Positions 22,570-31,321 of a stretch of 64,000 nucleotides of DNA are shown one piece after another. Made by a program: the position numbers and the translations under genes. Each line of letters opens with the position of its first letter. Position 1 is the first letter of the stretch. A model generated the notes under the pieces. It searched no databases. It was not told the DNA's origin and was given only the letters and a program-made list of their open reading frames with translations. The stretch comes from an uncultured Actinomycetes bacterium (lineage in GTDB: Bacteria; Actinomycetota; Coriobacteriia; Coriobacteriales; Atopobiaceae), in NCBI GenBank assembly GCA_900314685.1, contig OMWE01000008.1, positions 21,427-85,426 on the forward strand. Direction: 5' to 3'.

Positions 22570-24649
22570 GAAGAACTACACGGGCAACGCCGCCTCCAAG
22601 GGCATGCGCGACACCACCGACCACGCCGTGACCGACTACCTGACCCGCGAGCCCACGACCGCGGCCCAGGAGCGCATCAGCGCCGCCAACGACCCCGCCC
22701 GCTACTCCAAGGCGCCCAAGCCCGGCTCCCTGCCCGAGAACGGCAAGGGCCACGGCAAGGGGCCCCAGGCCGGCACCATGACCGTCCTGATGGGCGTGCT
22801 CAAGCTGGTCTATTCCTTCTATCCCGTGCACCTCGTGGTCATGATCGTCTGCATCATCCTGCAGTCGCTCCTGTCCACCTTCCCCTCGGTCTTCCTCCAG
22901 CGCGCCATCGACGTCGTCAACCAGTGCTGGCAGTCGGGCGACTGGGCGACCGCGCAGCCGCAGGTCATGCACATCGCGCTGAGCCTCATTCTCCTGTATG
23001 TGTGCGCGCTCGCCGCGCAGACCATCCAGCTGCAGCTGGGCGCCGTGGTCACGCAGGGCACGCTGATGAAGCTGCGCGACAAGATGTTCGACCACATGGA
23101 GGACCTGCCGATCAGCTACTTCGACCGCAACCAGCGCGGCGACATCATGAGCTACTACACCAACGACGTCGACGCCCTGCGCCAGCTCATCAGCCAGGCG
23201 CTGCCCAACCTGCTGACCATGGCCGTCGCGATGATCTCGGTCTTCTTCCTGATGATCTGGTACTCCGTGCCCCTGACCGCCGTCGTGATCGTGATGCTGG
23301 CCTTCATGGGCTGGCTCACCCGCTACATGGGCGGCAAGTCCGCGCGCTTCTTCCTCAAGCAGCAGCAGGAGATCGCCCGCGCCGAGGGCTTCGCCGAGGA
23401 GGCCATGAACGGCCAGAAGGTCGTGAAGGTCTTTACCCACGAGCAGGCCATGCAGGCCGACTTCGACGAGGTCAACGAGGCGCTCTTCGAGGCAGCCAAG
23501 GCCGCCAACATCTACGGCAACACGCTGGGCCCCATCCTCTTCAACCTGGGCAACCTGGCCTACGTCGTGGTCGCGCTGGCCGGCAGCATCCTGCTCGCCG
23601 TGGGCGCGCCCAACCTCTCGATCTCGGGCATGGCGCTGTCCATCTCCATCGTGATCCCCTTCCTCAACCTCACCAAGCGCTTCGCCGGCTCCATCGGCCA
23701 GGTGTCACACCAGATCAACTTCGTGGTCATGGGCCTCGCGGGCGCCGAGCGCATCTTCCAGATGCTCGACGCCGAGCCCGAGACCGACGACGGCTACGTG
23801 ACCCTGGTCCGCGTGAAGAAGGACGAGGACGGCAAGCTGGTCGAGTCCGACGAGCGCACCGGCATGTGGGCCTGGAAGCACCCGCACGAGGACGGCACCC
23901 TGACCTACGTGCCCATGCACGGCGAGGTCGTGATGGTCAACACCGACTTTGGCTACACGCCCGACCACCTCGTGCTCCACGACATCTCGCTCTACGCGCT
24001 GCCGGGCGAGAAGGTGGCCTTCGTCGGCGCGACCGGCGCGGGCAAGACCACGATCACCAACCTGATCAACCGCTTCTACGACATCGCCGACGGCAAGATC
24101 CGCTACGACGGCATCAACATCAACAAGATCAAGAAGGCCGACCTGCGCCACTCCCTGGGCATCGTCCTGCAGGACGTGAACCTCTTCACCGGCACCGTGA
24201 TGGACAACATCCGCTACGGACGCCTGGACGCCACCGACGAGGAGTGCATCGCCGCCGCCAAGCTCGCCGGCGCCGACAGCTTCATCGAGCGCCTGCCCGA
24301 GGGCTACGACACGATGCTCACCGACAACGCCGAGTCGCTCTCGCAGGGCCAGCGCCAGCTGCTCTCGATTGCCCGCGCCGCCGTCGCCGACCCGCCCGTC
24401 ATGATCCTCGACGAGGCCACGAGCTCCATCGACACGCGTACCGAGCAGATCGTCGCCCGCGGCATGGACAAGCTGATGGAGGGCCGCACCACCTTCGTCA
24501 TCGCGCACCGCCTGTCCACCGTCCGCAACTCCGACGTGATCATCGTGCTGGACCACGGCCGCATCATCGAGCGCGGCACGCACGACCAGCTCATCGCTGC
24601 CAAGGGCACGTACTACCAGCTCTACACGGGTGCGTTCGAGCTGGAGTAG
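22562..24649 (+). CDS. ABC exporter half-transporter with canonical ATPase site
   Basis: 695-residue partner of the preceding gene. A hydrophilic N-terminal extension of about 75 residues precedes six membrane helices. The ATPase domain has GATGAGKTT (Walker A), LSQGQRQLLSIARA (signature with Gln for Gly) and MILDEATSSID with the catalytic Glu. An insert of about 30 charged residues (around RVKKDEDGKLVESDERTG) sits between membrane and ATPase domains. AGGAGG precedes the ATG inside the previous gene. The pair should form one heterodimer with a single hydrolytically competent site. Confidence 0.93.
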   Translation: MTKKNYTGNAASKGMRDTTDHAVTDYLTREPTTAAQERISAANDPARYSKAPKPGSLPENGKGHGKGPQAGTMTVLMGVLKLVYSFYPVHLVVMIVCIILQSLLSTFPSVFLQRAIDVVNQCWQSGDWATAQPQVMHIALSLILLYVCALAAQTIQLQLGAVVTQGTLMKLRDKMFDHMEDLPISYFDRNQRGDIMSYYTNDVDALRQLISQALPNLLTMAVAMISVFFLMIWYSVPLTAVVIVMLAFMGWLTRYMGGKSARFFLKQQQEIARAEGFAEEAMNGQKVVKVFTHEQAMQADFDEVNEALFEAAKAANIYGNTLGPILFNLGNLAYVVVALAGSILLAVGAPNLSISGMALSISIVIPFLNLTKRFAGSIGQVSHQINFVVMGLAGAERIFQMLDAEPETDDGYVTLVRVKKDEDGKLVESDERTGMWAWKHPHEDGTLTYVPMHGEVVMVNTDFGYTPDHLVLHDISLYALPGEKVAFVGATGAGKTTITNLINRFYDIADGKIRYDGININKIKKADLRHSLGIVLQDVNLFTGTVMDNIRYGRLDATDEECIAAAKLAGADSFIERLPEGYDTMLTDNAESLSQGQRQLLSIARAAVADPPVMILDEATSSIDTRTEQIVARGMDKLMEGRTTFVIAHRLSTVRNSDVIIVLDHGRIIERGTHDQLIAAKGTYYQLYTGAFELE

Positions 24650-24690
24650 CGGCTCCCTCGGCGGCACGTCCGCCCCGCTCCGTTGGACCC

Positions 24691-24830
24691 GACGAAGGGG
24701 AGGGTCCGTCTTGCCTCAGCCTCACGGGCTTCGCGGCCGATAGTCGGCTGACGCAAGACGGACCCTCCCCTTCTGTCTGCATCGAGGGGGTCGCTGCGCC
24801 GGGCCCTGCTTGCGGGCGGATTGTACTCGC
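24691..24830. repeat. 140-bp dispersed hairpin repeat, copy A
   Basis: A 21-bp perfect stem (24694-24714 with 24753-24773, beginning GAAGGGGAGGGTCCGTC) extends inward through CAGCC / GGCTG. A conserved tail follows (CTGTCTGCATCG...GGGCCCTGCTTG). Copy B at 34807-34945 has the same layout with few differences. It directly follows the exporter stop and probably terminates the operon. Confidence 0.88.
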
Positions 24831-24843
24831 TTGTCTCACGTAC

Positions 24844-25086
24844 GCTGGGCGGGTATCGCTACGCTCCCCGCCCAGCTGACGGGGTGGCGGCTTCCGGTCG
24901 CCACGTACGCCGGCGGGGGGCGCTGCGCTGCCCGCCGGGCTGATGCGGGCGCTACGCCGCCCCGGCCGATGGACCGGCCGGCATCCGTACACGAACGGAG
25001 CCCTCCTGCCCTTCTTCTGCCAGATGCCGCCATTCATGTACGAATGACGGCAGGCCCAGCGGGTACGTCGTACATGAACGCTGGCA
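24844..25086. repeat. Run of six hairpins
   Basis: Stems: GCTGGGCGGG / CCCGCCCAGC (24844-24876), GTGGCG / CGCCAC (24884-24904), GCCGGCGGG / CCCGCCGGGC (24909-24940), GATGC with inner CCGGCC / GGCCGG (24942-24985), GCCGCCATTC / GAATGACGGC (25027-25052) and CCAGCG / CGCTGG (25058-25085). They follow one another with little spacing. Function unknown. Confidence 0.65.
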
Positions 25087-25227
25087 TTTGACACGATTGC
25101 GGCAAAAATGGCAACTTGTGCGCGACTGGGCGGAGCGGCACCTCCCACGAACGCTAGGAGACCCTGCCAGAAGGCCCCGCTAGAAGGCCCTGCTAACAGG
25201 CCCTGCTAACAGGCCCGCTAGAAAGCC

Positions 25228-25656
25228 CTACTCCCCGATGACCTCGAAGTAGACGGAACGGCGCTGCGGGCCGTCGAATTCGGCGAGGTAGACATCCTGC
25301 GCGCCGCCGCACACCACCTTGCCGCCCTGCACGGGGAACATGCAGCTGTTGCCCGTGAGCGTCTGCTTGAGGTGGCCCTGCGAGTTGTTGCCCGTGGCAC
25401 CGTAGCTGGGCAGGAAATGCGCGTGTGCATAGGGGGCGTCGAGCGGGACCATGCCCTCGAGCATGTCCTGCAGGTCGCGCTCCACGCAGGGCAGGCCCTC
25501 GTTGACGATGATGCCGCAGGTCGTGTGCGCGCTCATCACCGCCACCAGCCCGTCGGTGATGCCGGAGGACTCGACCATGCGGTGCACGTCTTCGGTGATC
25601 TTGATCATCTGGGAGACCTCGGTCGTGAGGTAGCTGCGCTTCTCGAGTTTGACCAT
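25228..25656 (-). CDS. YjbQ/UPF0047 family protein
   Basis: 142-residue protein of the YjbQ family, members of which have thiamine-phosphate-synthase-like side activity; the physiological role is not settled. Conserved His-containing segments are present: SAHTTCGIIVNEG and GNNSQGHLKQTLTG. The ATG at 25656 is two bases from the amidohydrolase stop and its AAGGAGG lies inside that gene. It is the last gene of the SIS-kinase-kinase-amidohydrolase operon, so a role in catabolism or detoxification of the same compound is inferred. Confidence 0.9.
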   Translation of the reverse strand: MVKLEKRSYLTTEVSQMIKITEDVHRMVESSGITDGLVAVMSAHTTCGIIVNEGLPCVERDLQDMLEGMVPLDAPYAHAHFLPSYGATGNNSQGHLKQTLTGNSCMFPVQGGKVVCGGAQDVYLAEFDGPQRRSVYFEVIGE

Positions 25657-25658
25657 GT

Positions 25659-26552
25659 CTACTCCTCCTTCGAGGTCACGACGGCGCCCATCTCGGCGGC
25701 GCTGCTCTCGACGCCGCCCAAGAATTCGACTGCGTTGCCGCCCAGCAGGGCGTCGTGCGCATAGTCGGGCAGGCCGAGGTGCTCGATCGCCCGGCGGATC
25801 TTGAAGGCGCGGAAGCGGGGCGTGTTGCTGGCAAACATCACCTGGTGGCACAGGCTGCGCTGGAACCACCGCGGCCCCATGTCCACGGTGAAGAGGCGCT
25901 CGATCGACTCCTCGGGCGAATCGAGGTAGAGCACCGAACACTCCGTGTAGCAGTTGGGGTATTTGAGCATGAGCATCACCATCTCACGCACCCACGGCCA
26001 CGCGAAGTGCGAGAGGCACACGCGCACCTTCGGGTGACGCATGATGGCCTCCTCCAGCGCGAGCGGGTGGCCGTACTTGGTTGGGGCGTTGGGCTCCCAG
26101 GAGAGGCCCGCGTCGAAGACAATCGGGCGGTCGTACTGCTCGCACAGGTCAAAAACGGGCTCCATGCAGGGGTCGGTCGCCCAGAAGCGCTGCTTGGCAG
26201 GGTGCAGAGAGATGCCGCGCGCACCGAGGTCGCGGAAGGCGTGCTCGAGCACGTCGGCGGCATCGCTCCGGTTGGGGTCGACGCTCGCGAAATTGATGAA
26301 GCGACCGGGGTGGTCGGCGACGATCTGCGCGCACTGCTCGTTGGTGGCCAGGCACAGGCCCTCGGTCGTCGTCAGGTCCAGGGGCAGCAGGACGTTCTTG
26401 TCAATGCCGCCGACCCGCATCTCGGCAAAGATCTCGTCGTAGTCCATCGGGCCCATGAGCCCCATGCCAAAGACCCGCTCCCAGTCTGCGAACGTCTCGT
26501 CGTCGTAGATCGCCTGGTAGAGGAGCGGGTGGACGTTCATATCGATGACCAT
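25659..26552 (-). CDS. Amidohydrolase-family metal-dependent hydrolase
   Basis: 297-residue TIM-barrel protein of the amidohydrolase-2 type. The first metal motif is degenerate (DMNVHP rather than HxH); later landmarks are ISLHPAKQRF, LSHFAWPW and SNTPRF near the C-terminal end. Related proteins hydrolyse lactones or decarboxylate ring acids. Within this operon it may open or hydrolyse a sugar- or amino-acid-derived intermediate, which is inference. It lies 48 bp after the second kinase gene. Confidence 0.82.
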   Translation of the reverse strand: MVIDMNVHPLLYQAIYDDETFADWERVFGMGLMGPMDYDEIFAEMRVGGIDKNVLLPLDLTTTEGLCLATNEQCAQIVADHPGRFINFASVDPNRSDAADVLEHAFRDLGARGISLHPAKQRFWATDPCMEPVFDLCEQYDRPIVFDAGLSWEPNAPTKYGHPLALEEAIMRHPKVRVCLSHFAWPWVREMVMLMLKYPNCYTECSVLYLDSPEESIERLFTVDMGPRWFQRSLCHQVMFASNTPRFRAFKIRRAIEHLGLPDYAHDALLGGNAVEFLGGVESSAAEMGAVVTSKEE

Positions 26553-26600
26553 GTGCTACTCCTTGCGCTCGTGTCTGTCCGTCGTGCGGCTTGCCTGCCG

Positions 26601-27413
26601 TCAGTACGGCTCGAACTTGGTGATGACCCGGCTCGAGAGCTCGGCCCCGCGCCGCTGACAGCTGGGGATGTCCTCCCCCTGGATCAGTCCGTACGTGAAG
26701 CCCGCGATGTACGAGTCGCCGGCACCGACCGTGTTGACCACCTCGGTCGGCACGATGCCGCACTCGTAGTAGCGCTCGCCGTCGTAGCTCACCGACCCGC
26801 GCTCCCCCATCGTGGCGGTCACGACCTGCGGACCGTAGCCCTGCACGTGCGCGATCCAGTCCTTGATGTGCTGGTAGTCGTCCCCGTCGTAGCTCATAAA
26901 GACGTAGTCCACATACGGGAAGTAGTCCTCGCAGTGGTACTCGGGGTCCTCGCTGAAGACCGAGAAGTCCATCACGCTCCTGATGCCGGCCTCGTGCCAG
27001 GGCTTGAGGTGACCGAGGCAGTTGCCAAAGAGGTCGGTGTGGAACATGTCGTGGCTGCGGACAAAGGCATCGTCCTCCGGCGTCAGCGCGTAGTCCGCCA
27101 TCACGCCCTCGATCTCCTCGAGGTGCACGCGGTCGGTCCCGTTCCTGAGGCCCATCAGCATGACGCAGGTGTCGCCCTCCTCCACCCGCAGGTGGCTGGT
27201 GTCGATGCCCTCGGCGGCAAGCGCCTCGCGCATCCTGCGCCCGTACTCGTCGGTGCCCACCACGCTCACGGCCGAGACGGGCACGCCCATACGCGCCAGG
27301 TGCACGCCCCAGTCGATCCCGTTGCCGGTGGGATAGAACTTCCCCAGGTCGCGGTACACGTCGGCGCAGCAAAAGCCCACTGCCGCCACGCTCTTGACCT
27401 CGCCTTTTCTCAT
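26601..27413 (-). CDS. PfkB-family carbohydrate kinase (FrlD-like), second of a pair
   Basis: 270-residue sugar kinase. It starts MRKGEVKSVAAVGFCCADVY, has the catalytic GAGDSYIAGF near the C-terminus and a TGNGIDWGVHLARMG substrate segment. Size and the FCCADVY start resemble fructoselysine 6-kinase FrlD. An ATG three codons upstream (27422) is also possible, but AAGGA is better spaced for 27413. With the paralogue next door it suggests two related substrates, for example different glycated amines or epimers. Confidence 0.85.
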   Translation of the reverse strand: MRKGEVKSVAAVGFCCADVYRDLGKFYPTGNGIDWGVHLARMGVPVSAVSVVGTDEYGRRMREALAAEGIDTSHLRVEEGDTCVMLMGLRNGTDRVHLEEIEGVMADYALTPEDDAFVRSHDMFHTDLFGNCLGHLKPWHEAGIRSVMDFSVFSEDPEYHCEDYFPYVDYVFMSYDGDDYQHIKDWIAHVQGYGPQVVTATMGERGSVSYDGERYYECGIVPTEVVNTVGAGDSYIAGFTYGLIQGEDIPSCQRRGAELSSRVITKFEPY

Positions 27414-27429
27414 TCTGAGCATCCTTGTC

Positions 27430-28293
27430 CTAGTACTTCAGCCCGTGTCCCCAGCTGCCGTCGCACGAGCAGCACACGTCGCTCGCAAACGAGGCGGCGA
27501 AGTCGAGCCCCGCCACGTTGGCCTCCTCGTCGGCGAAGCCGCGCTTCTTGAGGTCGATGCTCTTGACCAGGTAGGCCGTGAGGAAGGAGTCGCCGGCGCC
27601 CATCGCGTCCCGCATGTGCTCCACGGGCTTGGAGGGCTGGCGGTAGTAGCGTTTGCCGTCGTAGGCGTAGCAGCCCTCCACGCCGCGGGTGGCGCTGACC
27701 CAGGCGGGCCCGAGCTCGTGCACCTGTGCCAGGCGCTCCCGGGTCTCGTCCTCGGTGAGGCCCGAGGCGGAGAAGAAGGCATAGGTCACATCGGGCGCGA
27801 CCTGCTGGTAGTACTCCCAGGTGGAGTCATCGGAGAAGTCGAAGGACAGGGGGATGCCCGCCTCGTGGATCTTGTGCAGCTGCCGCTCGGTGTAGCAGTA
27901 GTTGCCGGTGTGCACCACGTCGAACCGGCGCAGGTACTCGATATCGAACCGGTCGAGCACGTAGCTCGTCTCGCCGCGGACGCCGCCCTGGTTGAAGTCA
28001 CCCCAGATGCGGTCGCCGTCCGGCGCGATCGACACGCAGGAGTAGCCGTTCTCGCCCACCAGCTGCTTGCACTTGACGGTCTCCACGCCCTCCTCGTGCA
28101 GGCTCCGGATCACGTGCTCGGCGCGATCGTCGTCGCCGAAGTAGCCCATGTAGGCCGCGCGCGCGACGCCGGCCTTCTTGGCATAGACCGCGAAATTCAC
28201 GCAGTTGCCGCCCGGGTACATGGTGCGGACATGCTCGTACACGTCGACGACGTTGTCGCCGAACCCGCATACGCTGACGTTGAGCTCTTCCAT
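27430..28293 (-). CDS. PfkB-family carbohydrate kinase (FrlD-like), first of a pair
   Basis: 287-residue kinase with NVSVCGFGDNVVDVYEHV at the N-terminus, GGNCVNFAVYAKKAG in the substrate region and catalytic MGAGDSFLTAY. The residues around the sugar site match FrlD-type fructoselysine kinases better than ribokinases or fructokinases. GGGGAAACG precedes the ATG. It begins 10 bp after the SIS gene, so the kinase should feed its phosphorylated product to that deglycase. The C-terminus has a Cys cluster (DVCCSCDGSWGHG). Confidence 0.88.
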   Translation of the reverse strand: MEELNVSVCGFGDNVVDVYEHVRTMYPGGNCVNFAVYAKKAGVARAAYMGYFGDDDRAEHVIRSLHEEGVETVKCKQLVGENGYSCVSIAPDGDRIWGDFNQGGVRGETSYVLDRFDIEYLRRFDVVHTGNYCYTERQLHKIHEAGIPLSFDFSDDSTWEYYQQVAPDVTYAFFSASGLTEDETRERLAQVHELGPAWVSATRGVEGCYAYDGKRYYRQPSKPVEHMRDAMGAGDSFLTAYLVKSIDLKKRGFADEEANVAGLDFAASFASDVCCSCDGSWGHGLKY

Positions 28294-28303
28294 CGTTTCC
28301 CCT

Positions 28304-29272
28304 CTAGTACTCGACCTTGCCCATGTAGCGGCGGTACTCGGGGCTGTGGTCAAACGCCTTGCCGCGCACCCCGCGCAGCGACACGTTCATCTCGTAGAAG
28401 AAGATCGGGTCCAGGTAGGTGCGCACGTCCGCGTCCACGGCGTCCATGCCGTAGTCGAGCGAGTCGAGCACCATCAGGTCGCCGGTGTGGGTCTTGAGGA
28501 AGTCCTCGGCACGCTCGTCGATGTGGCGCGTGGCACCGCCCGTCTTTTGCAGGAAGTAAAAGACGCCCTCCTCCGTGCACTCAAAGGGGCCGTGGAAGTA
28601 CTCGGCGGAGTTGATGTAGCTGCAGTTCTGCCACTGCATCTCCATCAGCGAGCAGATGGCAAAGCCGTAGGTCTGGGAGAAGGTGGGGCCGGAGCCCAGG
28701 ATGTAGAGGAAGTCGTGGCTCTGGCACAGCTCCACAAACCGGGGGCCGAGCTCGGCCTCCACGCGGGGCTTGGCGGCGGCGATGATGCCGTCCAGCTGGC
28801 CGATGCCGCGGACGAGCGCCTCCTCGCCCTGGTAGCCGTCCTGCAGGCGCATGAGCTCCGCCGCAAAGACGATCGTGAAGCCCGCGGGCTTCTCCAGCTG
28901 CGGGGTGGCGTCCTCCCACTGGTAGATCCAGCAGGGCCACTGGCCGTTGTCGATCCTGGAGCCCGCGTTGTTGGTCATCGCGAGCACGGTCGCCCCGCGC
29001 TCGGCGGCCAGCTGGCAGGCCTCGACCGTCTCGCGGGTGCCGCCGGAGTGGCTGCAGGTGACGACCACGGAGTGCTCGCCCAGGCGCGCGGGCGGCAGCG
29101 CCGTGAACTCGGCGGCCGTATAGATGCCGCTCTCCATGCTGGGACTGTGCTGCTCCACCAGGCAGTGCGCCGGGTACAGGTCGATCACCGAGCCGCCGCA
29201 GGCCACCCAGTACACCTGGCCGACCGTGCCCGCCTTGTCGAATGCCTGCTGTGCGTATGTCTTTGCGTCCAT
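28304..29272 (-). CDS. SIS-domain sugar-phosphate deglycase/isomerase (FrlB-like)
   Basis: 322-residue two-SIS-domain protein. Motifs: VACGGSVIDLYPAH near the N-terminus, TCSHSGGTRETVEAC in the first SIS domain, ILGSGPTFSQ in the second and SAEYFHGPFE, the conserved active-site segment of FrlB/GlmS-like proteins. FrlB cleaves fructoselysine-6-phosphate to glucose-6-phosphate and lysine; this protein probably does an equivalent step on an Amadori compound. AAAGGATC precedes the ATG. It is first in a five-gene minus-strand operon with a GntR-type operator at 29371-29390. Confidence 0.86.
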   Translation of the reverse strand: MDAKTYAQQAFDKAGTVGQVYWVACGGSVIDLYPAHCLVEQHSPSMESGIYTAAEFTALPPARLGEHSVVVTCSHSGGTRETVEACQLAAERGATVLAMTNNAGSRIDNGQWPCWIYQWEDATPQLEKPAGFTIVFAAELMRLQDGYQGEEALVRGIGQLDGIIAAAKPRVEAELGPRFVELCQSHDFLYILGSGPTFSQTYGFAICSLMEMQWQNCSYINSAEYFHGPFECTEEGVFYFLQKTGGATRHIDERAEDFLKTHTGDLMVLDSLDYGMDAVDADVRTYLDPIFFYEMNVSLRGVRGKAFDHSPEYRRYMGKVEY

Positions 29273-29370
29273 GCGTGATCCTTTCGTATGCCAGGCACGT
29301 CTTCGCGCCTTGGGTTGCCTGTCTTGTTCCTGTCTTGCTTCTTGTCTTGCTTAATGTCCTAGTTAGTAAG

Positions 29371-29390
29371 TATATGACGTTATATGACGT
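29371..29390 (-). promoter_or_regulatory. GntR-type operator in front of the deglycase operon
   Basis: Direct repeat TATATGACGT TATATGACGT. Read on the minus strand it abuts TATACT, a good -10. It matches the sites at 30938, 32283 and 42093 (consensus ACGTTATATGACGT). A purine-rich repeat (AAGCAAGACA, three times) follows in the leader around 29319-29352. Confidence 0.8.
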
Positions 29391-29420
29391 TTTGGAAGAA
29401 GAACCTCAAATCTCTATTCC

Positions 29421-30902
29421 CTACGCCGGCAACAGACCCGAGACGGCGGTGACGACGATGCCGAGCACCGTGATGAGCAGGATGAACTTCCAGCACGTCC
29501 GCCACCACTGGCCAAAGCTGATCTTGGAGACCGAGAGGCCGGCGACGGTCATGCCCGCCGTGGGCGAGATGGAGTTGATCGTCTGGTTGGCCAGGCAGAG
29601 CGCGGTGACGGCCGCCTCGGGGTTCACGCCCATCAGCTGCGTGAGGGGCCCCAGGATGGGCATCGTGAGCGCGGCGAGGCCCGAGGAGCTGGGCACGAGC
29701 AGCGACAGCAGGCCCAGCACGATGTAGAGCAGGGTGGTGTAGATGGGCGCCGGGACGCCGGCGAGCAGGGTCGCCATAGCGTCGAGGATCGTGTCGATGA
29801 TCATGCCGTTCTCGGCGATCACCAGGATGGAGCGGGCCAGGCCGATGATGACCGCGGCGTACGAGAAGTCGGCGAGGCCCTTCACGAACTCCTCGGCCAT
29901 CTCGCGCTCGCTCAGGCCGCCCACGATGCCGCTCAGGACGCCCATGCCAAAGAAGACGGCCGAGATCTCGTCCATGTACCAGCCCTGGGTGATGAGGCCC
30001 CACACGATCAGCGCCATGCCGGCGGCAAAGACGATCAGGACGCCGCGCTGGCGGGCGGTAAAGGGCATGGCGACGCTGTCGTCCTGCACGGAGAACTCGA
30101 CGCGCTTGGCCTTGTCGTCCTGGTAGGTGATGGAGGACGTGGGGTCGGCCTTGACCTTGCGGGCATAGCGCATGACCCACACGACGGACAGCGCGGTAAA
30201 GACAATCCAGGTCACGAACCGCAGCCACAGCTGGGGGTTGCCCTCGATGCCCACGATACCCTGGGCGATCAGCACGTTGAAGGGGTTGAGCGTCGAGGCG
30301 ATGTAACCGATGTTGGGACCCATGAAGCAGATGAGAAAGGCGGTCATGGAGTCATATCCCAGCGTCATCATGATGGGGATGATGATCGCGTAGAAGGGCA
30401 GGGCCTCCTCGGACATGCCAAAGGTGGTGCCGCAGATGGACAGCAGGGTCATCATGATGGGTATGATGAGGTAGTCCCTGTGGCGGAGCTTGCCGATCAC
30501 GTGGCTCATGCCGGCGTTGATCGCGTTGGTCTTGGTGATGATGGCAAAGGAGCCGCCGATCAGCAGGACGAACGCCACGACGTCGGCCGCCGCCTGGATG
30601 CCCTGCGTGGGGGCCATCAGCAGCTGCTGGACATTGGTGCGCAGGTCGACGGTCTCGCCCGTCTCCGGGTCCGTGTACACCTTGTCCCGCGGCGTGTAGG
30701 TGCCGGCGACCGCGACCTCCTTCTCGCCTGCCGCGGTCTGCACGACCTGCCGCTCGTACTGGCCCGAGGGCACGATCCACGTGAGCACGGCAAAGACGAC
30801 CATCAGCAAAAAGATGATCGTGTAGACGTGCGGCAGCTGGAATTTCTTCTTCTTGGGCGCGCCTTTCCCTTCGGTGCGCAGGCCTTTCTCGCCCTCCGCC
30901 AT
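29421..30902 (-). CDS. YfcC/DcuC-family membrane transporter
   Basis: 493-residue permease with about 12 hydrophobic segments, an N-terminal basic tail (APKKKKFQLPHVYTIIFLLM) and the motif GQYERQVVQTAAGEKEVAVA in a first periplasmic-side loop. The family (YfcC, related to DcuC/AbgT carriers) imports C4-dicarboxylates, peptides or amino-acid derivatives. GAGAGGAG precedes the ATG. It is upstream of the deglycase operon and has its own GntR-type operator, so it is the likely uptake system for that pathway's substrate. Confidence 0.9.
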   Translation of the reverse strand: MAEGEKGLRTEGKGAPKKKKFQLPHVYTIIFLLMVVFAVLTWIVPSGQYERQVVQTAAGEKEVAVAGTYTPRDKVYTDPETGETVDLRTNVQQLLMAPTQGIQAAADVVAFVLLIGGSFAIITKTNAINAGMSHVIGKLRHRDYLIIPIMMTLLSICGTTFGMSEEALPFYAIIIPIMMTLGYDSMTAFLICFMGPNIGYIASTLNPFNVLIAQGIVGIEGNPQLWLRFVTWIVFTALSVVWVMRYARKVKADPTSSITYQDDKAKRVEFSVQDDSVAMPFTARQRGVLIVFAAGMALIVWGLITQGWYMDEISAVFFGMGVLSGIVGGLSEREMAEEFVKGLADFSYAAVIIGLARSILVIAENGMIIDTILDAMATLLAGVPAPIYTTLLYIVLGLLSLLVPSSSGLAALTMPILGPLTQLMGVNPEAAVTALCLANQTINSISPTAGMTVAGLSVSKISFGQWWRTCWKFILLITVLGIVVTAVSGLLPA

Positions 30903-30937
30903 GGCGGCTCCTCTCGCTCGTTCGTGCTTCTTTGTAT

Positions 30938-30959
30938 TACGTCATATAACGTTATATCT
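30938..30959 (-). promoter_or_regulatory. GntR-type operator in front of the YfcC-type transporter gene
   Basis: On the minus strand the site reads TATAACGTTATATGACG and abuts TAATAC, a possible -10. It is about 40 bp upstream of the transporter's ATG. Confidence 0.78.
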
Positions 30960-31018
30960 CATCATACCGACTTTGTGAAGAGCGATTTGCGGAGAGGGCG
31001 ATATCGGGATTCGAGGCG

Positions 31019-31057
31019 GCGCGACGAAGCAGCGCGACGAAGCAGCGCGACGAAGCA
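31019..31057. repeat. 13-bp tandem repeat, three units
   Basis: GCGCGACGAAGCA occurs exactly three times at 31019, 31032 and 31045 in non-coding DNA beside the inverted-arm repeat element. Confidence 0.92.
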
Positions 31058-31063
31058 GCGCAA

Positions 31064-31205
31064 TCGCCGCTCCAGGAAAAGTACGCAAAGCAAAATAAAG
31101 AAAACGCAGACGTGCGCGTTAGTTCCCCCCTGCAACGCGCACGTCTGCGTCTTCTTTTCAGGCGACTGCGCTTTCTTTTCAGGCGGCTGCGTATTAATTG
31201 CCGCG
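31064..31205. repeat. Inverted-arm repeat element with 21-bp units, also a terminator
   Basis: A 17-bp perfect stem (31104-31120 with 31134-31150, ACGCAGACGTGCGCGTT) is flanked on the right by 21-bp units beginning CTGCGTCTTC (31145), CTGCGCTTTC (31166) and CTGCGTATTA (31187); the first two end TTTTCAGGCG plus one base. The left arm carries inverse related units (GGAAAAGTACGCA). On the minus strand the stem is followed by TTTTCTTTATTTT, a good terminator for gntR. Layout equals the element at 10226-10376. Confidence 0.8.
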
Positions 31206-31321
31206 TCGTACGCCCCTGCCGGGAGCGCGCGTGCCATACGCGGGACCGAGCAAGACCCAGGGCTATGGGACCGGGATGGGGCTATGGGATCGAGACAGGA
31301 CTATGGGCCGAGATGGGGAGC

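Larger units (their letters stand above)
24650..25227. other. 580-bp gene-free stretch with repeated hairpins
   Basis: Holds the 140-bp dispersed hairpin (24691-24830) and then a run of six separate hairpins (24844-25086). Open frames crossing it have no ribosome binding sites or recognisable domains. Confidence 0.7.
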
